A stretch of 64,000 nt of DNA from assembly GCA_902589505.1 (NCBI GenBank), contig CACITE010000004.1:1-64000 (forward strand), read 5' to 3'. The notes below the pieces were generated by a model. It ran no database searches. It was given only the letters and a program-made list of their open reading frames with translations, and was not told where the DNA came from. Numbering within the stretch: position 1 is the stretch's first letter; the number at the start of each line of letters is the position of its first letter. Of the stretch, positions 39,948-49,793 are shown in pieces. Position numbers and translations under genes: made by a program. The DNA comes from an uncultured Pelagibacteraceae bacterium. Its GTDB lineage: Bacteria; Pseudomonadota; Alphaproteobacteria; Pelagibacterales; Pelagibacteraceae.

Positions 39948-41474
39948 CTATTTTAATTTAATATCTTTAAACTTAAAAGCTCCCGAAAAATTTGAAATTA
40001 AAAAATAACACACTAAGCTAATCGCTACTATAATGAATAAGTAAATAAATTTCCAACTTTCATTATAGTTAAATTTATCTGAAAAAATGCCCAACAGTAA
40101 ATATAATACTAAACCCATTACAACCACTGATAATATCATTCTAGGAAATTTACGAATAAACTTTCTATCAAAGATATATAAATTTCTTTTCTTAATAAAA
40201 TAGTAATGCATAAATACATTAACCCAAGAAGAAATTGAAGTGGCTATAGGTATTATAATAAAACCGATTTTGCTAAATAAAGATAAACTTATAATTATAT
40301 TTAAAAATACAGACACAATTGATAAGTAGAAAGGTGTTTTTGTATCATTTCTAGCAAAAAAGAAATTTGAAAAAATTTTTAATGTCGCAAATGCAGGAAC
40401 TCCGAATGCAAAAAAAGTAAGTGCGGTTGCAGTATTAACAACACTTAAATTATCAAAAGACCCATAGCCAAAAAGTGAAGTAATAATCTCTTTTGATGCT
40501 AAAACTAAAGCTACAGATGCAGGCACTGACAAAAACAAACATAGTTCTAATGCTCTATTTTGCAAATTTTTAATTTGTTCAAAATTTTTATTTTTAACAT
40601 GTTTAGATAACTCAGGTAGCATTACAGTACCAACAGCTATACCTGAAACAGCTAGATTTATTTGATAGACTCTATCAGCATAGTAAAGATAAGAAACCGC
40701 ACCTGCTTGAAAAGAAGCTATTATAGTACCAACTAAAATATTAATTTGGGTTACGCCTGATGAAAAAATGCTTGGAAGTAATTTATTAAAAAATAATTTT
40801 ACTTTTTTATCTATTTTTATTTTAATACTTAAAATAGGAAGAAAGTTTTTCCTAACAAAAAATAATAGTAATATTAATTGTAAAAAACCAGCAATTGAAA
40901 CTGCATATGATAATGTCAAAACATGAGATATATCGATCCATCTTGATAAAAATAATGATCCAATTAATATTATGTTTAATATTATTGGTGCTGCTGCAGC
41001 AGCTGCAAATTTATTATATGAATTTAGTATTGCGCCAAAAAAAGATGCCAAACATATGAAAAAAAGGAAAGGAAAAGTAATTCTACTTAAATATGTTGCA
41101 AGCTCTAATTTTTCAGGATCTTTATAAAATCCTGGAGCAATTAAAAAAATTAGTTGTGGCATAAAAATTTCCGCCACTAGTACGAGAAAAAATAAAATAA
41201 TAAAAAGGATATTAAATACATTTTTTGCAAAATTATCTGCCTTAACTTTATTTTTAGTAAGTTCTCCTGCGTAGCTAGGAATAAAAGCAGCATTAAAGGT
41301 ACCTTCAGCAAATAATCTTCTAAAAGTATTTGGTAGCCTAAAAGCTACAAAAAAGGCATCTGCAAAAAGGCTGGTTCCTAAAAAAATAGCAATTAAAATA
41401 TCTCGAACGTAACCAAGTATTCGACTTATTAATGTAAAAAAACCAAATGTAGAAGTAGAAGATATTAAGTTCAT
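39948..41474 (-). CDS. murJ: Lipid II flippase MurJ
   Basis: 508 residues with about 14 hydrophobic segments. The N-terminal signature ISRILGYVRDILIAIFLGTS and FRLPNTFRRLFAEGTFNAAFIPSY (seen in two parts) and the internal FFARNDTKTPFYLSIVSVFLN mark MurJ/MviN. It flips lipid II to the periplasm for peptidoglycan synthesis. It starts 52 bases from the divergent malic enzyme gene. Confidence 0.95.
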   Translation of the reverse strand: MNLISSTSTFGFFTLISRILGYVRDILIAIFLGTSLFADAFFVAFRLPNTFRRLFAEGTFNAAFIPSYAGELTKNKVKADNFAKNVFNILFIILFFLVLVAEIFMPQLIFLIAPGFYKDPEKLELATYLSRITFPFLFFICLASFFGAILNSYNKFAAAAAAPIILNIILIGSLFLSRWIDISHVLTLSYAVSIAGFLQLILLLFFVRKNFLPILSIKIKIDKKVKLFFNKLLPSIFSSGVTQINILVGTIIASFQAGAVSYLYYADRVYQINLAVSGIAVGTVMLPELSKHVKNKNFEQIKNLQNRALELCLFLSVPASVALVLASKEIITSLFGYGSFDNLSVVNTATALTFFAFGVPAFATLKIFSNFFFARNDTKTPFYLSIVSVFLNIIISLSLFSKIGFIIIPIATSISSWVNVFMHYYFIKKRNLYIFDRKFIRKFPRMILSVVVMGLVLYLLLGIFSDKFNYNESWKFIYLFIIVAISLVCYFLISNFSGAFKFKDIKLK

Positions 41475-41526
41475 CTTGACATGTAAGCCTTATTTTTGTG
41501 ACAATTGTAAGATACTTGCTTTTTAA

Positions 41527-43824
41527 ATGAAGAAAAAGTCCAAAATAGAAAGATACACAGACCAAGAAGCTTTGGATTATCACAATAGTGGAAAGTCTGG
41601 AAAAATAGAAATTCTGTCTTCGAAACCCATGACAAGCAAAAGAGATTTGGCTCTTGCTTATTCGCCTGGAGTAGCTGCCCCAGTAAAGGTAATAGCAGAA
41701 AATCCTGATGCTGCTTATGACTACACTACAAAAGGAAATTTGGTAGCTGTTATAAGTAATGGATCAGCAATACTTGGTTTAGGAAATCTAGGTGCGCTTG
41801 CCTCAAAACCAGTAATGGAAGGTAAAGCAGTATTATTTAAACGTTTTGCAGATATTGATTCTATAGATTTAGAAATAGATTCCTCAAATGTAGAAGAAAT
41901 TGTAAATTGTATATCTGCGCTTGGAAAAAGCTTTGGAGGAATCAATTTAGAGGATATAGCAGCACCTGATTGTTTTATAATTGAGGAAAAACTTAAAAAA
42001 AAATTAGATATTCCAATTTTTCATGATGATCAACATGGTACTGCAATAATAACTTTGGCAGCTTTAATAAATGCTTTAGATATATCAAAAAAATCAATCA
42101 AAGACATTAAAGTTGTTGTGAATGGTGCTGGTGCTTCTGCAATGGCATGTTCAAATTTATTTAAAAGTAACGGTGTTTTAAATAAAAATATTATAATGGT
42201 AGATAGAAAAGGTGTTTTATACAGAGGTAGGGATAACCTCAACCAATGGAAATCTGCTCATGCAATTGAAACAAAACATAGAACACTTGAAGATGCAATT
42301 AAGGGAGCTGATGTTTTTTTAGGTTTGTCGACTAAGGGTGTCTTAACAAAAACTATGGTAAAAAGTATGGCAAAAAATCCAATCATTTTTGCCTGTGCAA
42401 ATCCCGATCCTGAAATTAACCCTGAGGATGTTCAAGAAATAAGAAATGACGCAATAGTTGCTACAGGTAGATCTGACTATCCAAATCAAGTTAATAATCT
42501 AATTGGTTTTCCTTATATTTTTAGAGGTGCGTTAGATGTAAGAGCTAAAACAATTAATGAAGAGATGAAAGTAGCTGCTGCACACGCTATAGCAAAACTT
42601 GCAAGAGAATATGTTCCTGATGAAGTTGTGGCCGCAATGGGTGGCGAGAGACCAATATATGGAAAAGAGTATATAATCCCATCTACATTTGATCCAAGAT
42701 TAATTAGTGTGATACCAGTTGCGGTAGCAAAAGCAGCAGTGAAAAGTGGAGTAGCTAGAAAAAAAATAGAAAATTTTGAAACTTACAAAGAACAATTAAA
42801 ACAAAGACTTGATCCATCAACAACTATTATGCAGGGTGTAAATACTCAAATAAAAAAATCTCAAAAAAAGGTAGTTTTTGCTGACGGTGAAGATGAAAAT
42901 ACATTAAAAGCCGCAATAGCTTTTAAAAGCAATGGTCTTGGAATTCCAATATTAATAGCAAAAAAAGATATAGTAAAAGAAAAACTTAAGGAAATTGGTT
43001 TAGATGAAAATTATAAAATAGAAATAATAAACTCCACTGATAAGGAAAAAAGACAAAAATACGCGAAGCTTCTTTATAAAAAATTACAACGTAAAGAAGG
43101 ACTGTTGGAAAGAGACTGCGATAGATTAGTTAGAAACGATAGAGTTATTTGGGGCACTTGTATGGTGTCGAGTGGAGATGCCGATGCAATGGTTACTGGA
43201 AATACCAGACGCTATACATCAACATTAGATAAGGTTGAACGCGTAGTTGAAGCAAGATCAGGAGAAATAGTTTTTGGTCTAAATATAATGGTTAATAGAG
43301 GTAGAACAGTATTTGTATCCGATGTAGCCGTACATGAAATACCCACTGCAGAACAACTAGCTCAAATAGCAATATCCTCTGCAAGAGTAGCAAGGCTATT
43401 TGGTTTTGATCCAAAAATCGCATTCTTATCTCATTCTACTTTTGGTACTCCAAAAACTAGAGCAACAAAAAATCCAAGAGATGCTGTTGAAATATTAAAA
43501 AAGGAAAAAGTTGATTTTAAATTTGATGGTGAAATGCAGCCAGATGTAGCTTTAGATGAAAAATATAAAGATCTTTATCCATTTTCAGAAATAGTTGGTA
43601 ATGCTAATGTTTTAATAATGCCCGGAAGACACAGCGCCGCAATTTCATTTAAAATGTTAAAAAGTTTAAGTGCTGTTAAAGTAGTTGGACCTTTGTTAGT
43701 AGGATTAGGCGAACCTATTGAAATAGCCCCTTTAAGATCGTCTACTAGCGATATATTAAATTTAGCTTCTGTAGCAGCTTATTCTTCAGACATAATTGAC
43801 TACCAAAAAAATAAAAAAAATTAA
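41527..43824 (+). CDS. maeB: NADP-dependent malic enzyme, hybrid with phosphotransacetylase-like domain
   Basis: 765 residues, the usual length of the MaeB-type hybrid. Residues 1-430 are the malic enzyme: ALAYSPGVAAPV, LGLGNLGALASKPVMEGKA, IFHDDQHGTAII and VVNGAGASAMAC (dinucleotide loop). Residues 430-765 resemble phosphotransacetylase (VFADGEDENTLKAA, MVNRGRTVFVSDVAVHE, SHSTFGTPKT), usually regulatory rather than catalytic in these fusions. It decarboxylates malate to pyruvate and makes NADPH. It is monocistronic, convergent with the lipoprotein gene that ends 1 base away. Confidence 0.95.
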   Translation: MKKKSKIERYTDQEALDYHNSGKSGKIEILSSKPMTSKRDLALAYSPGVAAPVKVIAENPDAAYDYTTKGNLVAVISNGSAILGLGNLGALASKPVMEGKAVLFKRFADIDSIDLEIDSSNVEEIVNCISALGKSFGGINLEDIAAPDCFIIEEKLKKKLDIPIFHDDQHGTAIITLAALINALDISKKSIKDIKVVVNGAGASAMACSNLFKSNGVLNKNIIMVDRKGVLYRGRDNLNQWKSAHAIETKHRTLEDAIKGADVFLGLSTKGVLTKTMVKSMAKNPIIFACANPDPEINPEDVQEIRNDAIVATGRSDYPNQVNNLIGFPYIFRGALDVRAKTINEEMKVAAAHAIAKLAREYVPDEVVAAMGGERPIYGKEYIIPSTFDPRLISVIPVAVAKAAVKSGVARKKIENFETYKEQLKQRLDPSTTIMQGVNTQIKKSQKKVVFADGEDENTLKAAIAFKSNGLGIPILIAKKDIVKEKLKEIGLDENYKIEIINSTDKEKRQKYAKLLYKKLQRKEGLLERDCDRLVRNDRVIWGTCMVSSGDADAMVTGNTRRYTSTLDKVERVVEARSGEIVFGLNIMVNRGRTVFVSDVAVHEIPTAEQLAQIAISSARVARLFGFDPKIAFLSHSTFGTPKTRATKNPRDAVEILKKEKVDFKFDGEMQPDVALDEKYKDLYPFSEIVGNANVLIMPGRHSAAISFKMLKSLSAVKVVGPLLVGLGEPIEIAPLRSSTSDILNLASVAAYSSDIIDYQKNKKN

Positions 43825-43825
43825 T

Positions 43826-44416
43826 CTACTCTTTTTGCCTACTTAAATCAGAAACCATAAGTATACTAGTTACAAGTTTTTTCAAATCTACTATTTGCTT
43901 TGCTTCGCTAATGATTTCTTTTTTTTCATCTTCATTATGTGCAATTCCAAAAACGTAAGTTTTTTTATTAACAGTATCAATATTAAAATTAGCTGCCTTT
44001 ACTTTTTTATTTAGAATTAAAGCTGTTCTTAATTGAGAGGTTATCAGAACATCTACGGCAGTATTTTTAAATGAAAATTTCTGTTTTATTGCAATATTAT
44101 TTTTTACTGATCTTGCTCCTTTAGTTTCCCAAGCCAACTTAGTGATTTTTAGTTTTTCCTCAGGCTCATTAACTTTTCCCCCTAGAAATATTCTTCCATC
44201 TAATACTTTTACAGAAATTTTTAAAATGTATTTTTTATCAGTTAAAGCGAGTCTTGCTTGCAAATTTTTTTGCATAATTGAATCATCTATTTGAGTCCCC
44301 AATGTTCTTGGATCCAATGCTACACTTACACCAGATCCAAAAACTCCACTTGTGGAAGATCCAACGCAAGCACTTAATAATAAAAGCGAAAAAACTATTA
44401 TAAATATTTTTTTCAT
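43826..44416 (-). CDS. BON-domain lipoprotein (DolP/YraP-like)
   Basis: 196 residues. A lipoprotein signal with lipobox LLSAC is present (Cys17). Two BON domains follow: ISVKVLDGRIFLGGKVNEPEEKLKITKLAWETKGARSV (in parts; GGKVNEPEEK is diagnostic) and a second with NIDTVNKKTYVFGIAHNEDEKKEII. Such proteins bind outer-membrane phospholipid and keep the envelope intact. The overlap with rsmI (4 bases) and the LpoA-like gene nearby parallel the E. coli rsmI-lpoA-yraN-diaA-dolP region. yraN and diaA are missing. Confidence 0.84.
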   Translation of the reverse strand: MKKIFIIVFSLLLLSACVGSSTSGVFGSGVSVALDPRTLGTQIDDSIMQKNLQARLALTDKKYILKISVKVLDGRIFLGGKVNEPEEKLKITKLAWETKGARSVKNNIAIKQKFSFKNTAVDVLITSQLRTALILNKKVKAANFNIDTVNKKTYVFGIAHNEDEKKEIISEAKQIVDLKKLVTSILMVSDLSRQKE

Positions 44417-45267
44417 TTATTTTTTTTCAATTCTAGACAAAAATTATAAATTATTTTTTTTGATAATTTTTCTCTTTTTGTAAAAAAATCTACTACATCT
44501 TTGTGGCTGTATTTTTTTAACATTTTTTTTATTTCTATTTTAACTGATTCGTTAATTTCTTTCTTAATATTTATTGCTTCTTTTTTTTTTGATAAAACAA
44601 TTGTTAGCTCACCTTTTAAATTTTCTGGAATATTTTTAATTGATTCAACTTTACCTCTAATAAATTCCTCGTGAATTTTTGTCATTTCCTTTGCTACAAG
44701 TATATCTCTACCAGAAAAATATTTTTTAAAATGGGAAATGTAGAAGTTAAATTTTGAAGCAGAAATAAAAAAAATTATTGAATAGTTTAAATCATATAAA
44801 TTTCTTAAAACTTTTTCTAACTCATTTAATTTCTTTGGTAAAAAACCATAAAATAAATATTGATCAGTAAATCCAGAAACACTTATAGCAGCTGTCACAG
44901 CAGAGGGACCAGGAATTGGATATACACTTAAATTTTCTTTTATACATTTATTAATGAGGACAATTCCAGGATCAGAAATAGCAGGGGTACCTGCATCAGA
45001 AATCAACGTTACAATTTTATTTTTTTTTATTAAATCAATTATATTATTACTAACTTTTTCCTCATTAAATTTATGATAAGAAAAGAGTTTACCTTTTAGT
45101 TTAAAATGAGAAAGTAATTTTACTGATCTTCTTGTATCTTCACATAAAATTATATTAGATTTTTTTATTACATTTAAAGCTCTGAGAGTTATATCTTCCA
45201 TATTACCTATGGGAGTAGATACTACATACAACCCTGGATTAATCGTTTGTTCTTTATTCTTGTCCAT
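44413..45267 (-). CDS. rsmI: 16S rRNA 2'-O-ribose C1402 methyltransferase RsmI
   Basis: 284 residues. The tetrapyrrole-methylase fold begins PGLYVVSTPIGNMEDITLRAL and continues with CEDTRRS, LISDAGTPAISDPGI and PIPGPSAVTAAIS. It methylates C1402 of 16S rRNA with SAM. It overlaps the BON lipoprotein by 4 bases and diverges from the LpoA-like gene across 46 bases. Confidence 0.95.
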   Translation of the reverse strand: MDKNKEQTINPGLYVVSTPIGNMEDITLRALNVIKKSNIILCEDTRRSVKLLSHFKLKGKLFSYHKFNEEKVSNNIIDLIKKNKIVTLISDAGTPAISDPGIVLINKCIKENLSVYPIPGPSAVTAAISVSGFTDQYLFYGFLPKKLNELEKVLRNLYDLNYSIIFFISASKFNFYISHFKKYFSGRDILVAKEMTKIHEEFIRGKVESIKNIPENLKGELTIVLSKKKEAINIKKEINESVKIEIKKMLKKYSHKDVVDFFTKREKLSKKIIYNFCLELKKNK

Positions 45268-45313
45268 TTGATGCCTAAATTACATTTTATGTTACCTAAG
45301 CTTATTTGAATTT

Positions 45314-46492
45314 ATGAAAAAACTTACCTGTCTTTCAATACTAACCTATTTGTTATTTATAATAAATAGCGCTGAAGCTAATCAAACTTTAAATGAAGAC
45401 AATTTAGAAAATGAAAGAATTCTAAAAATAGGTGTTCTTTTACCTTTGTCTGGTGAGTTTAAAGATACCGGAGAGTCATTTTTGAAAGCAATACAATTGG
45501 CCTTATATGATATTTCAAATAAAGATATAAAAATTTACCCAAAAGATAGTAAAGGAAATGCTTTAAGCAGTTATAAATCGGCTAAAGAATTTCAGGAACT
45601 TGGAATTAAAATTGTAATAGGTCCAATATTTCATAAAAGTTTGGAAAGACTTGGAGAACTAAATAAAATCACTTTTATTTCATTAACTAACAAAACTGAA
45701 AATATTCCAAAAAATACTATTGCATTCGGCATCAATATCGACTCACAGATGGAAACTTTGAAAAACTATTTTAAAAAAATGAAAATTTCTAAAACTTTAC
45801 TTTTGTCGCCAAAATCAGAATTTATTTATCAATCAGAATCTGTCGCTAAAAAAGATATATTACAATTTTATAGAGTTTACTCATACGACGCTAATCCAAA
45901 AAAAATTACCGGGGAAATAGAAAAAATTACAAAATATCGAGAAAGAAAAAAAGATTTAGAAAGAAGAATCAAAATATTAGAAAAATCAGATTTATACAAA
46001 CATAAACAAGAATTAAAAAAGTTAGAATCGATGCATACTTTGGGTAGTGTAAATTTTGATTCCGTTGTAGTTATAGATTTTGGAGAAAGATTAAAAAGTG
46101 TTTTGACTTCTTTTATGTTTTCTGATGTTTCGAGTAAAAAAATTAATTTTTTTAGTATTAATCAATGGTTCGATGAGACTTTTTTTAACGAAAATGCCAT
46201 GCAAAATTTACATTTTCCATCTATTGATTTTCATAATTTAGAAAAATTTGAAAAAAGATTCGAAAAAAGATTTAAAGAAAAACCAAATAAAGTTTCGATT
46301 CTCGCTTATGATGCTCTAGGCTTAATATACTATTGTTGGATAAATAATAATTTAAATTTCAAAGAAGACCTTTTGTACAACAAAAAAGGATTTAAAGGTC
46401 TGCATGGAAAATTTATTATTGAAAATAATATAAGCAAACAAAAGTTAAAAATTTATAAAGTTGAAAAAAAAAAATTTATTAAAGTTAATTAG
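45314..46492 (+). CDS. LpoA-like penicillin-binding-protein activator / periplasmic binding fold protein
   Basis: 392 residues. The N-terminal signal peptide (residues about 1-22, ending NSAEA) lacks a lipobox cysteine, unlike E. coli LpoA. The rest is a type 1 periplasmic-binding fold: IGVLLPLSGEFKDTGESFLK, IVIGPIFHKSLERLGEL, and SILAYDALGLIYY near the end. Proteins of this kind near rsmI are annotated as activators of peptidoglycan synthase PBP1A, or as amino acid-binding proteins. No ABC permease is near, so the activator role is favoured, though unproven. Its TAG and the rdgB stop share the bases TTAG (46489-46492). Confidence 0.72.
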   Translation: MKKLTCLSILTYLLFIINSAEANQTLNEDNLENERILKIGVLLPLSGEFKDTGESFLKAIQLALYDISNKDIKIYPKDSKGNALSSYKSAKEFQELGIKIVIGPIFHKSLERLGELNKITFISLTNKTENIPKNTIAFGINIDSQMETLKNYFKKMKISKTLLLSPKSEFIYQSESVAKKDILQFYRVYSYDANPKKITGEIEKITKYRERKKDLERRIKILEKSDLYKHKQELKKLESMHTLGSVNFDSVVVIDFGERLKSVLTSFMFSDVSSKKINFFSINQWFDETFFNENAMQNLHFPSIDFHNLEKFEKRFEKRFKEKPNKVSILAYDALGLIYYCWINNNLNFKEDLLYNKKGFKGLHGKFIIENNISKQKLKIYKVEKKKFIKVN

Positions 46493-47085
46493 ATAAAAAA
46501 TTTCTTAATTTTAAGGTAAGCCTTAAATCTATGGTCAATGGACATTTTTAATTTTGGGTTCATTTCACCAAAAGTTTTATTATATCCATTTGGAATAAAA
46601 ATTGGATCATAGCCAAAACCATTTTTTCCTTTTTTTGACTTTGATATTGTTCCCTCAACAGAACCTGAACTTGAATAACTTTTTCCGTTAGGCCAAAAAA
46701 TAGTCATGCAGCAAATAAATCTTGCCGAATTTATGTTATCCCAATTGTCTTTAAATTTATTCATTTTTTTCAAAACTTTTTTAATTGCTATGTTAAAGTT
46801 ATTTTTTTTTCCACCCCAGCGTGATGAATAAATACCCGGCTCTCCTTCAAGCAAATCTACTTCTAATCCAGAATCGTCTGCTAAACAAATCATATTAGTT
46901 TTTTTTGAGAAATATGATGCCTTAATGTATGAATTTTCCTTAAAACTTTTTCCATTTTCTTCTGGTGAAGAGAGATTAAAGAAGCCAGTTTCAAATTTTT
47001 TAATTTTTTTTGGTAACAAATAGCTTATTTCTCTATATTTTCCTTTGTTATTTGTGCCAATCAAAATTTTTTTAATTTTTGACAT
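46489..47085 (-). CDS. rdgB: Non-canonical purine NTP pyrophosphatase (RdgB/HAM1 family)
   Basis: 198 residues. Motifs are ILIGTNNKGKYREI at the N terminus, CLADDSGLEVDLLEGEPGIYSSRW in parts (ADDSGLEV), and NGFGYDPIFIPNGYNKTFGEM. It removes ITP, dITP and XTP from nucleotide pools. It is divergent from grpE across 43 bases. Confidence 0.95.
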   Translation of the reverse strand: MSKIKKILIGTNNKGKYREISYLLPKKIKKFETGFFNLSSPEENGKSFKENSYIKASYFSKKTNMICLADDSGLEVDLLEGEPGIYSSRWGGKKNNFNIAIKKVLKKMNKFKDNWDNINSARFICCMTIFWPNGKSYSSSGSVEGTISKSKKGKNGFGYDPIFIPNGYNKTFGEMNPKLKMSIDHRFKAYLKIKKFFI

Positions 47086-47128
47086 TTTGTACTAGATTTT
47101 TTTTTTTTAATTACCATATATCAAAGTA

Positions 47129-47740
47129 ATGACAAAATCAGAAAAAAAAGATAAAGAAAAAAATCTCTCTGAAGAAAATAAAGAAACTCTAAAAAATCAT
47201 CAGGAGCAAGAAAAAGGTGATGAGATTAAAGAGGAAACCCCTGAAGAAAAACTAAAAATAACTCAGGAAAAGCTTTTGAGAACCATGGCAGAAATGGAAA
47301 ATCAAAGAAGAAGATTTGAGAAAGAAAAACAAGAAGCATTTGATTTTGGGGGATTCAACCTTGCAAAAGAATCGTTAGCTCTTTTGGATAATATTGACCG
47401 AGCAATTACTTCTTTTAAAAATGATGAAAATCTAAAAAATAGCAAAGATTTAAACAAAATTATTGATGGTATTGAAATTGTAAAAAATGACCTGGTATCA
47501 ACCTTTAAAAAAAATGATGTCATGCATATAGAATGTATGAACAAGAAATTTGACCCAAATTACCATCAAGCAATGCTAGAAATTGAAGATGAAACAAAAG
47601 AATCTGGAACAGTGGTTCAAGAAATACAAAAAGGTTATATGATAAAAGATCGCTTACTCAGACCTTCTTTGGTTGGTGTAACCAAAAAAAGAGATAAAAC
47701 AGGAGAAAAAGCCAAAAAAAATGAGAAAAAAAATGATTAA
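47129..47740 (+). CDS. grpE: Nucleotide exchange factor GrpE
   Basis: 203 residues. A charged low-complexity N terminus (residues 1-45) leads to the long coiled coil (LKITQEKLLRTMAEMENQRRRFEKEK) and the beta domain (PNYHQAMLEIEDE, VVQEIQKGYMIKDRLLRPSLVGV). It speeds ADP release from DnaK. It precedes dnaK by 78 bases; hrcA, often upstream in alphaproteobacteria, is absent. The C-terminal tail is lysine rich. Confidence 0.95.
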   Translation: MTKSEKKDKEKNLSEENKETLKNHQEQEKGDEIKEETPEEKLKITQEKLLRTMAEMENQRRRFEKEKQEAFDFGGFNLAKESLALLDNIDRAITSFKNDENLKNSKDLNKIIDGIEIVKNDLVSTFKKNDVMHIECMNKKFDPNYHQAMLEIEDETKESGTVVQEIQKGYMIKDRLLRPSLVGVTKKRDKTGEKAKKNEKKND

Positions 47741-47766
47741 AAATACTGAAAATCTGACTTTTTTTG

Positions 47767-47794
47767 CTTGTAGTAAACAAAAAAGCCCCCATAT
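47767..47794 (+). promoter_or_regulatory. Sigma32 (RpoH)-type heat-shock promoter of dnaK
   Basis: CTTGTA at 47767-47772 and CCCCATAT at 47787-47794 are 14 bases apart. They match the heat-shock pattern CTTGAA-N(13-15)-CCCCATNT at 13 of 14 positions, allowing the N. A start about 7 bases after the second element would leave a leader of roughly 20 bases before the AAAGG ribosome binding site region and ATG at 47819. Confidence 0.72.
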
Positions 47795-47818
47795 AGAAGT
47801 TAAAGGAAAATACTAATT

Positions 47819-49762
47819 ATGAGTAGAGTTATAGGAATTGATTTAGGAACAACTAATTCTTGTGTAGCTGTTATGGAAGGTACGCAAGCAAAAGTTTTAG
47901 AAAATGCTGAGGGTGCAAGAACAACACCTTCGGTTGTAGCATTTGGTGAGAACGATGAAAAATTGGTTGGTCAGTCAGCAAAAAGACAGGCTGTTACTAA
48001 TCCTGAGAATACACTTTTTGCAGTTAAAAGATTAATTGGTAGAAATTTTGAGGACGAAACAGTAAAAAAAGATGTTTCAAAAGCTCCTTACAAAATTATA
48101 AAAGCTGAAAACAACGATGCCTGGTTGGAGTCTAGAGGAAAAAAATATTCACCTTCACAAATATCTGCTTTTATTCTTCAAAAAATGAAAGAGACAGCAG
48201 AGAAGTATTTAGGTCAAGAAGTTAAACAGGCTGTTATTACAGTACCAGCATACTTTAATGATTCACAAAGACAAGCTACAAAAGATGCTGGAAAAATTGC
48301 TGGTCTAGAAGTGCTTAGAATTATAAATGAACCTACTGCGGCATCACTAGCTTATGGATTAGATAAAAAAGGGGGAAAAAAAATAGCTGTTTATGATTTA
48401 GGTGGTGGTACATTTGATGTTTCAATACTTGAAATTGGTGACGGTGTATTCGAGGTTAAATCAACTAACGGTGATACCTTTTTAGGTGGAGAGGACTTTG
48501 ATGATAAAATTGTTGATTACCTGGCTAATGAATTTAAAAAAGACAATGGTATAGATCTAAGAACCGATAAGTTAGCTCTACAAAGACTTAAAGAAGCTGC
48601 AGAAAAAGCAAAAATTGAACTTTCATCCGCAGCACAAACTGAAATTAATTTACCTTTTATTACTGCGGATAAAACCGGTCCAAAACATATAAATATTAAA
48701 TTAACAAGAGCAAAACTTGAGGCGCTTGTAGAAGATTTAGTCAAAAGAACACTTAAGCCATGTGAGGTGGCATTAAAGGATTCTGGATTCAGTGCAGCCG
48801 AAATAAATGAAGTAGTTTTAGTTGGTGGAATGACAAGAATGCCGAAAATCGTTGAAACTGTTAAAACCTTTTTTGGGAAAGATCCAAACAAGAGTGTAAA
48901 CCCTGATGAAGTTGTTGCAATGGGAGCAGCTATTCAAGGTGGAGTCCTTCAAGGAGATGTTAAAGATGTTCTTCTTTTAGATGTAACTCCTTTATCTTTA
49001 GGAATTGAAACATTGGGAGGAATTTCTACAAAATTAATAGAAAAAAATACAACAATCCCTACTAAAAAAAGTCAAGTATTTTCAACTGCCGAAGATAATC
49101 AGCCAGCAGTTTCTATCAGAGTTCTACAAGGCGAAAGAGAAATGGCGGCTGATAATAAATTGCTAGGTAATTTTGAATTAGTTGGAATACCGAATGCTCC
49201 TAGGGGAGTTCCTCAAATTGAGGTAACTTTTGATATTGATGCAAATGGAATAGTTAGTGTTTCCGCAAAAGACAAAGGGACAGGAAAAGAACAAAAAATT
49301 CAAATCCAAGCTTCTGGAGGATTAAGCGATGAAGAAATTAAAAATATGGTTAAAGATGCAGAAGCAAACAAAGAAGCAGATAAAAAGAAAAGAGAGACAG
49401 TAGATTCAAGAAATCAGGCAGATACAATTATACATACGACAGAAAAAAATTTAAAAGAACATGGAAGCAAAATTTCTGATGCGGAAAAGAAAGCTATAGA
49501 AACTGGAATTTCTGATTTAAGAAATGCACTTAAAGGAACCAATACTGAAGAGGTAAAGAAAAAAACTCAGGATTTAGTTCAAACTTCAATGAAACTTGGA
49601 GAGGCTATATATAAAAGCCAACAAAAAAATACTGAACAAAAAGGTACTAAACAAAAAACAGATTCAAATACTAAAGGTCAAAATAAAGAAAATGTTGTAG
49701 ATGCAGATTTTGAGGAAGTAAAAGAAGATAAAAGCGATAAAGATAAAGAAAAAAGAGTCTAA
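47819..49762 (+). CDS. dnaK: Chaperone DnaK (Hsp70)
   Basis: 647 residues, standard. The ATPase starts with [19 protein letters not shown], includes [30 protein letters not shown] and [13 protein letters not shown], and the substrate-binding domain has [19 protein letters not shown]. The C-terminal lid is followed by a hydrophilic, charged tail. The protein folds and refolds substrates with DnaJ and GrpE. A heat-shock-type promoter lies just upstream, and dnaJ follows after 31 bases. Confidence 0.98.
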   Translation: MSRVIGIDLGTTNSCVAVMEGTQAKVLENAEGARTTPSVVAFGENDEKLVGQSAKRQAVTNPENTLFAVKRLIGRNFEDETVKKDVSKAPYKIIKAENNDAWLESRGKKYSPSQISAFILQKMKETAEKYLGQEVKQAVITVPAYFNDSQRQATKDAGKIAGLEVLRIINEPTAASLAYGLDKKGGKKIAVYDLGGGTFDVSILEIGDGVFEVKSTNGDTFLGGEDFDDKIVDYLANEFKKDNGIDLRTDKLALQRLKEAAEKAKIELSSAAQTEINLPFITADKTGPKHINIKLTRAKLEALVEDLVKRTLKPCEVALKDSGFSAAEINEVVLVGGMTRMPKIVETVKTFFGKDPNKSVNPDEVVAMGAAIQGGVLQGDVKDVLLLDVTPLSLGIETLGGISTKLIEKNTTIPTKKSQVFSTAEDNQPAVSIRVLQGEREMAADNKLLGNFELVGIPNAPRGVPQIEVTFDIDANGIVSVSAKDKGTGKEQKIQIQASGGLSDEEIKNMVKDAEANKEADKKKRETVDSRNQADTIIHTTEKNLKEHGSKISDAEKKAIETGISDLRNALKGTNTEEVKKKTQDLVQTSMKLGEAIYKSQQKNTEQKGTKQKTDSNTKGQNKENVVDADFEEVKEDKSDKDKEKRV

Positions 49763-49793
49763 GGCTTAAAGACACAAAGACGTCGTTTAAAAT

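Noticed and set aside
41338-41583. 81-codon minus-strand frame across the murJ-maeB spacer
   Set aside because: It overlaps both genes in other frames and its sequence is rich in Phe, Tyr and Cys with no pattern of a membrane or small protein family.
47086-47128. Heat-shock promoter before grpE
   Set aside because: ACCATATAT resembles a sigma32 -10 element but no matching CTTGAA lies at the right distance.
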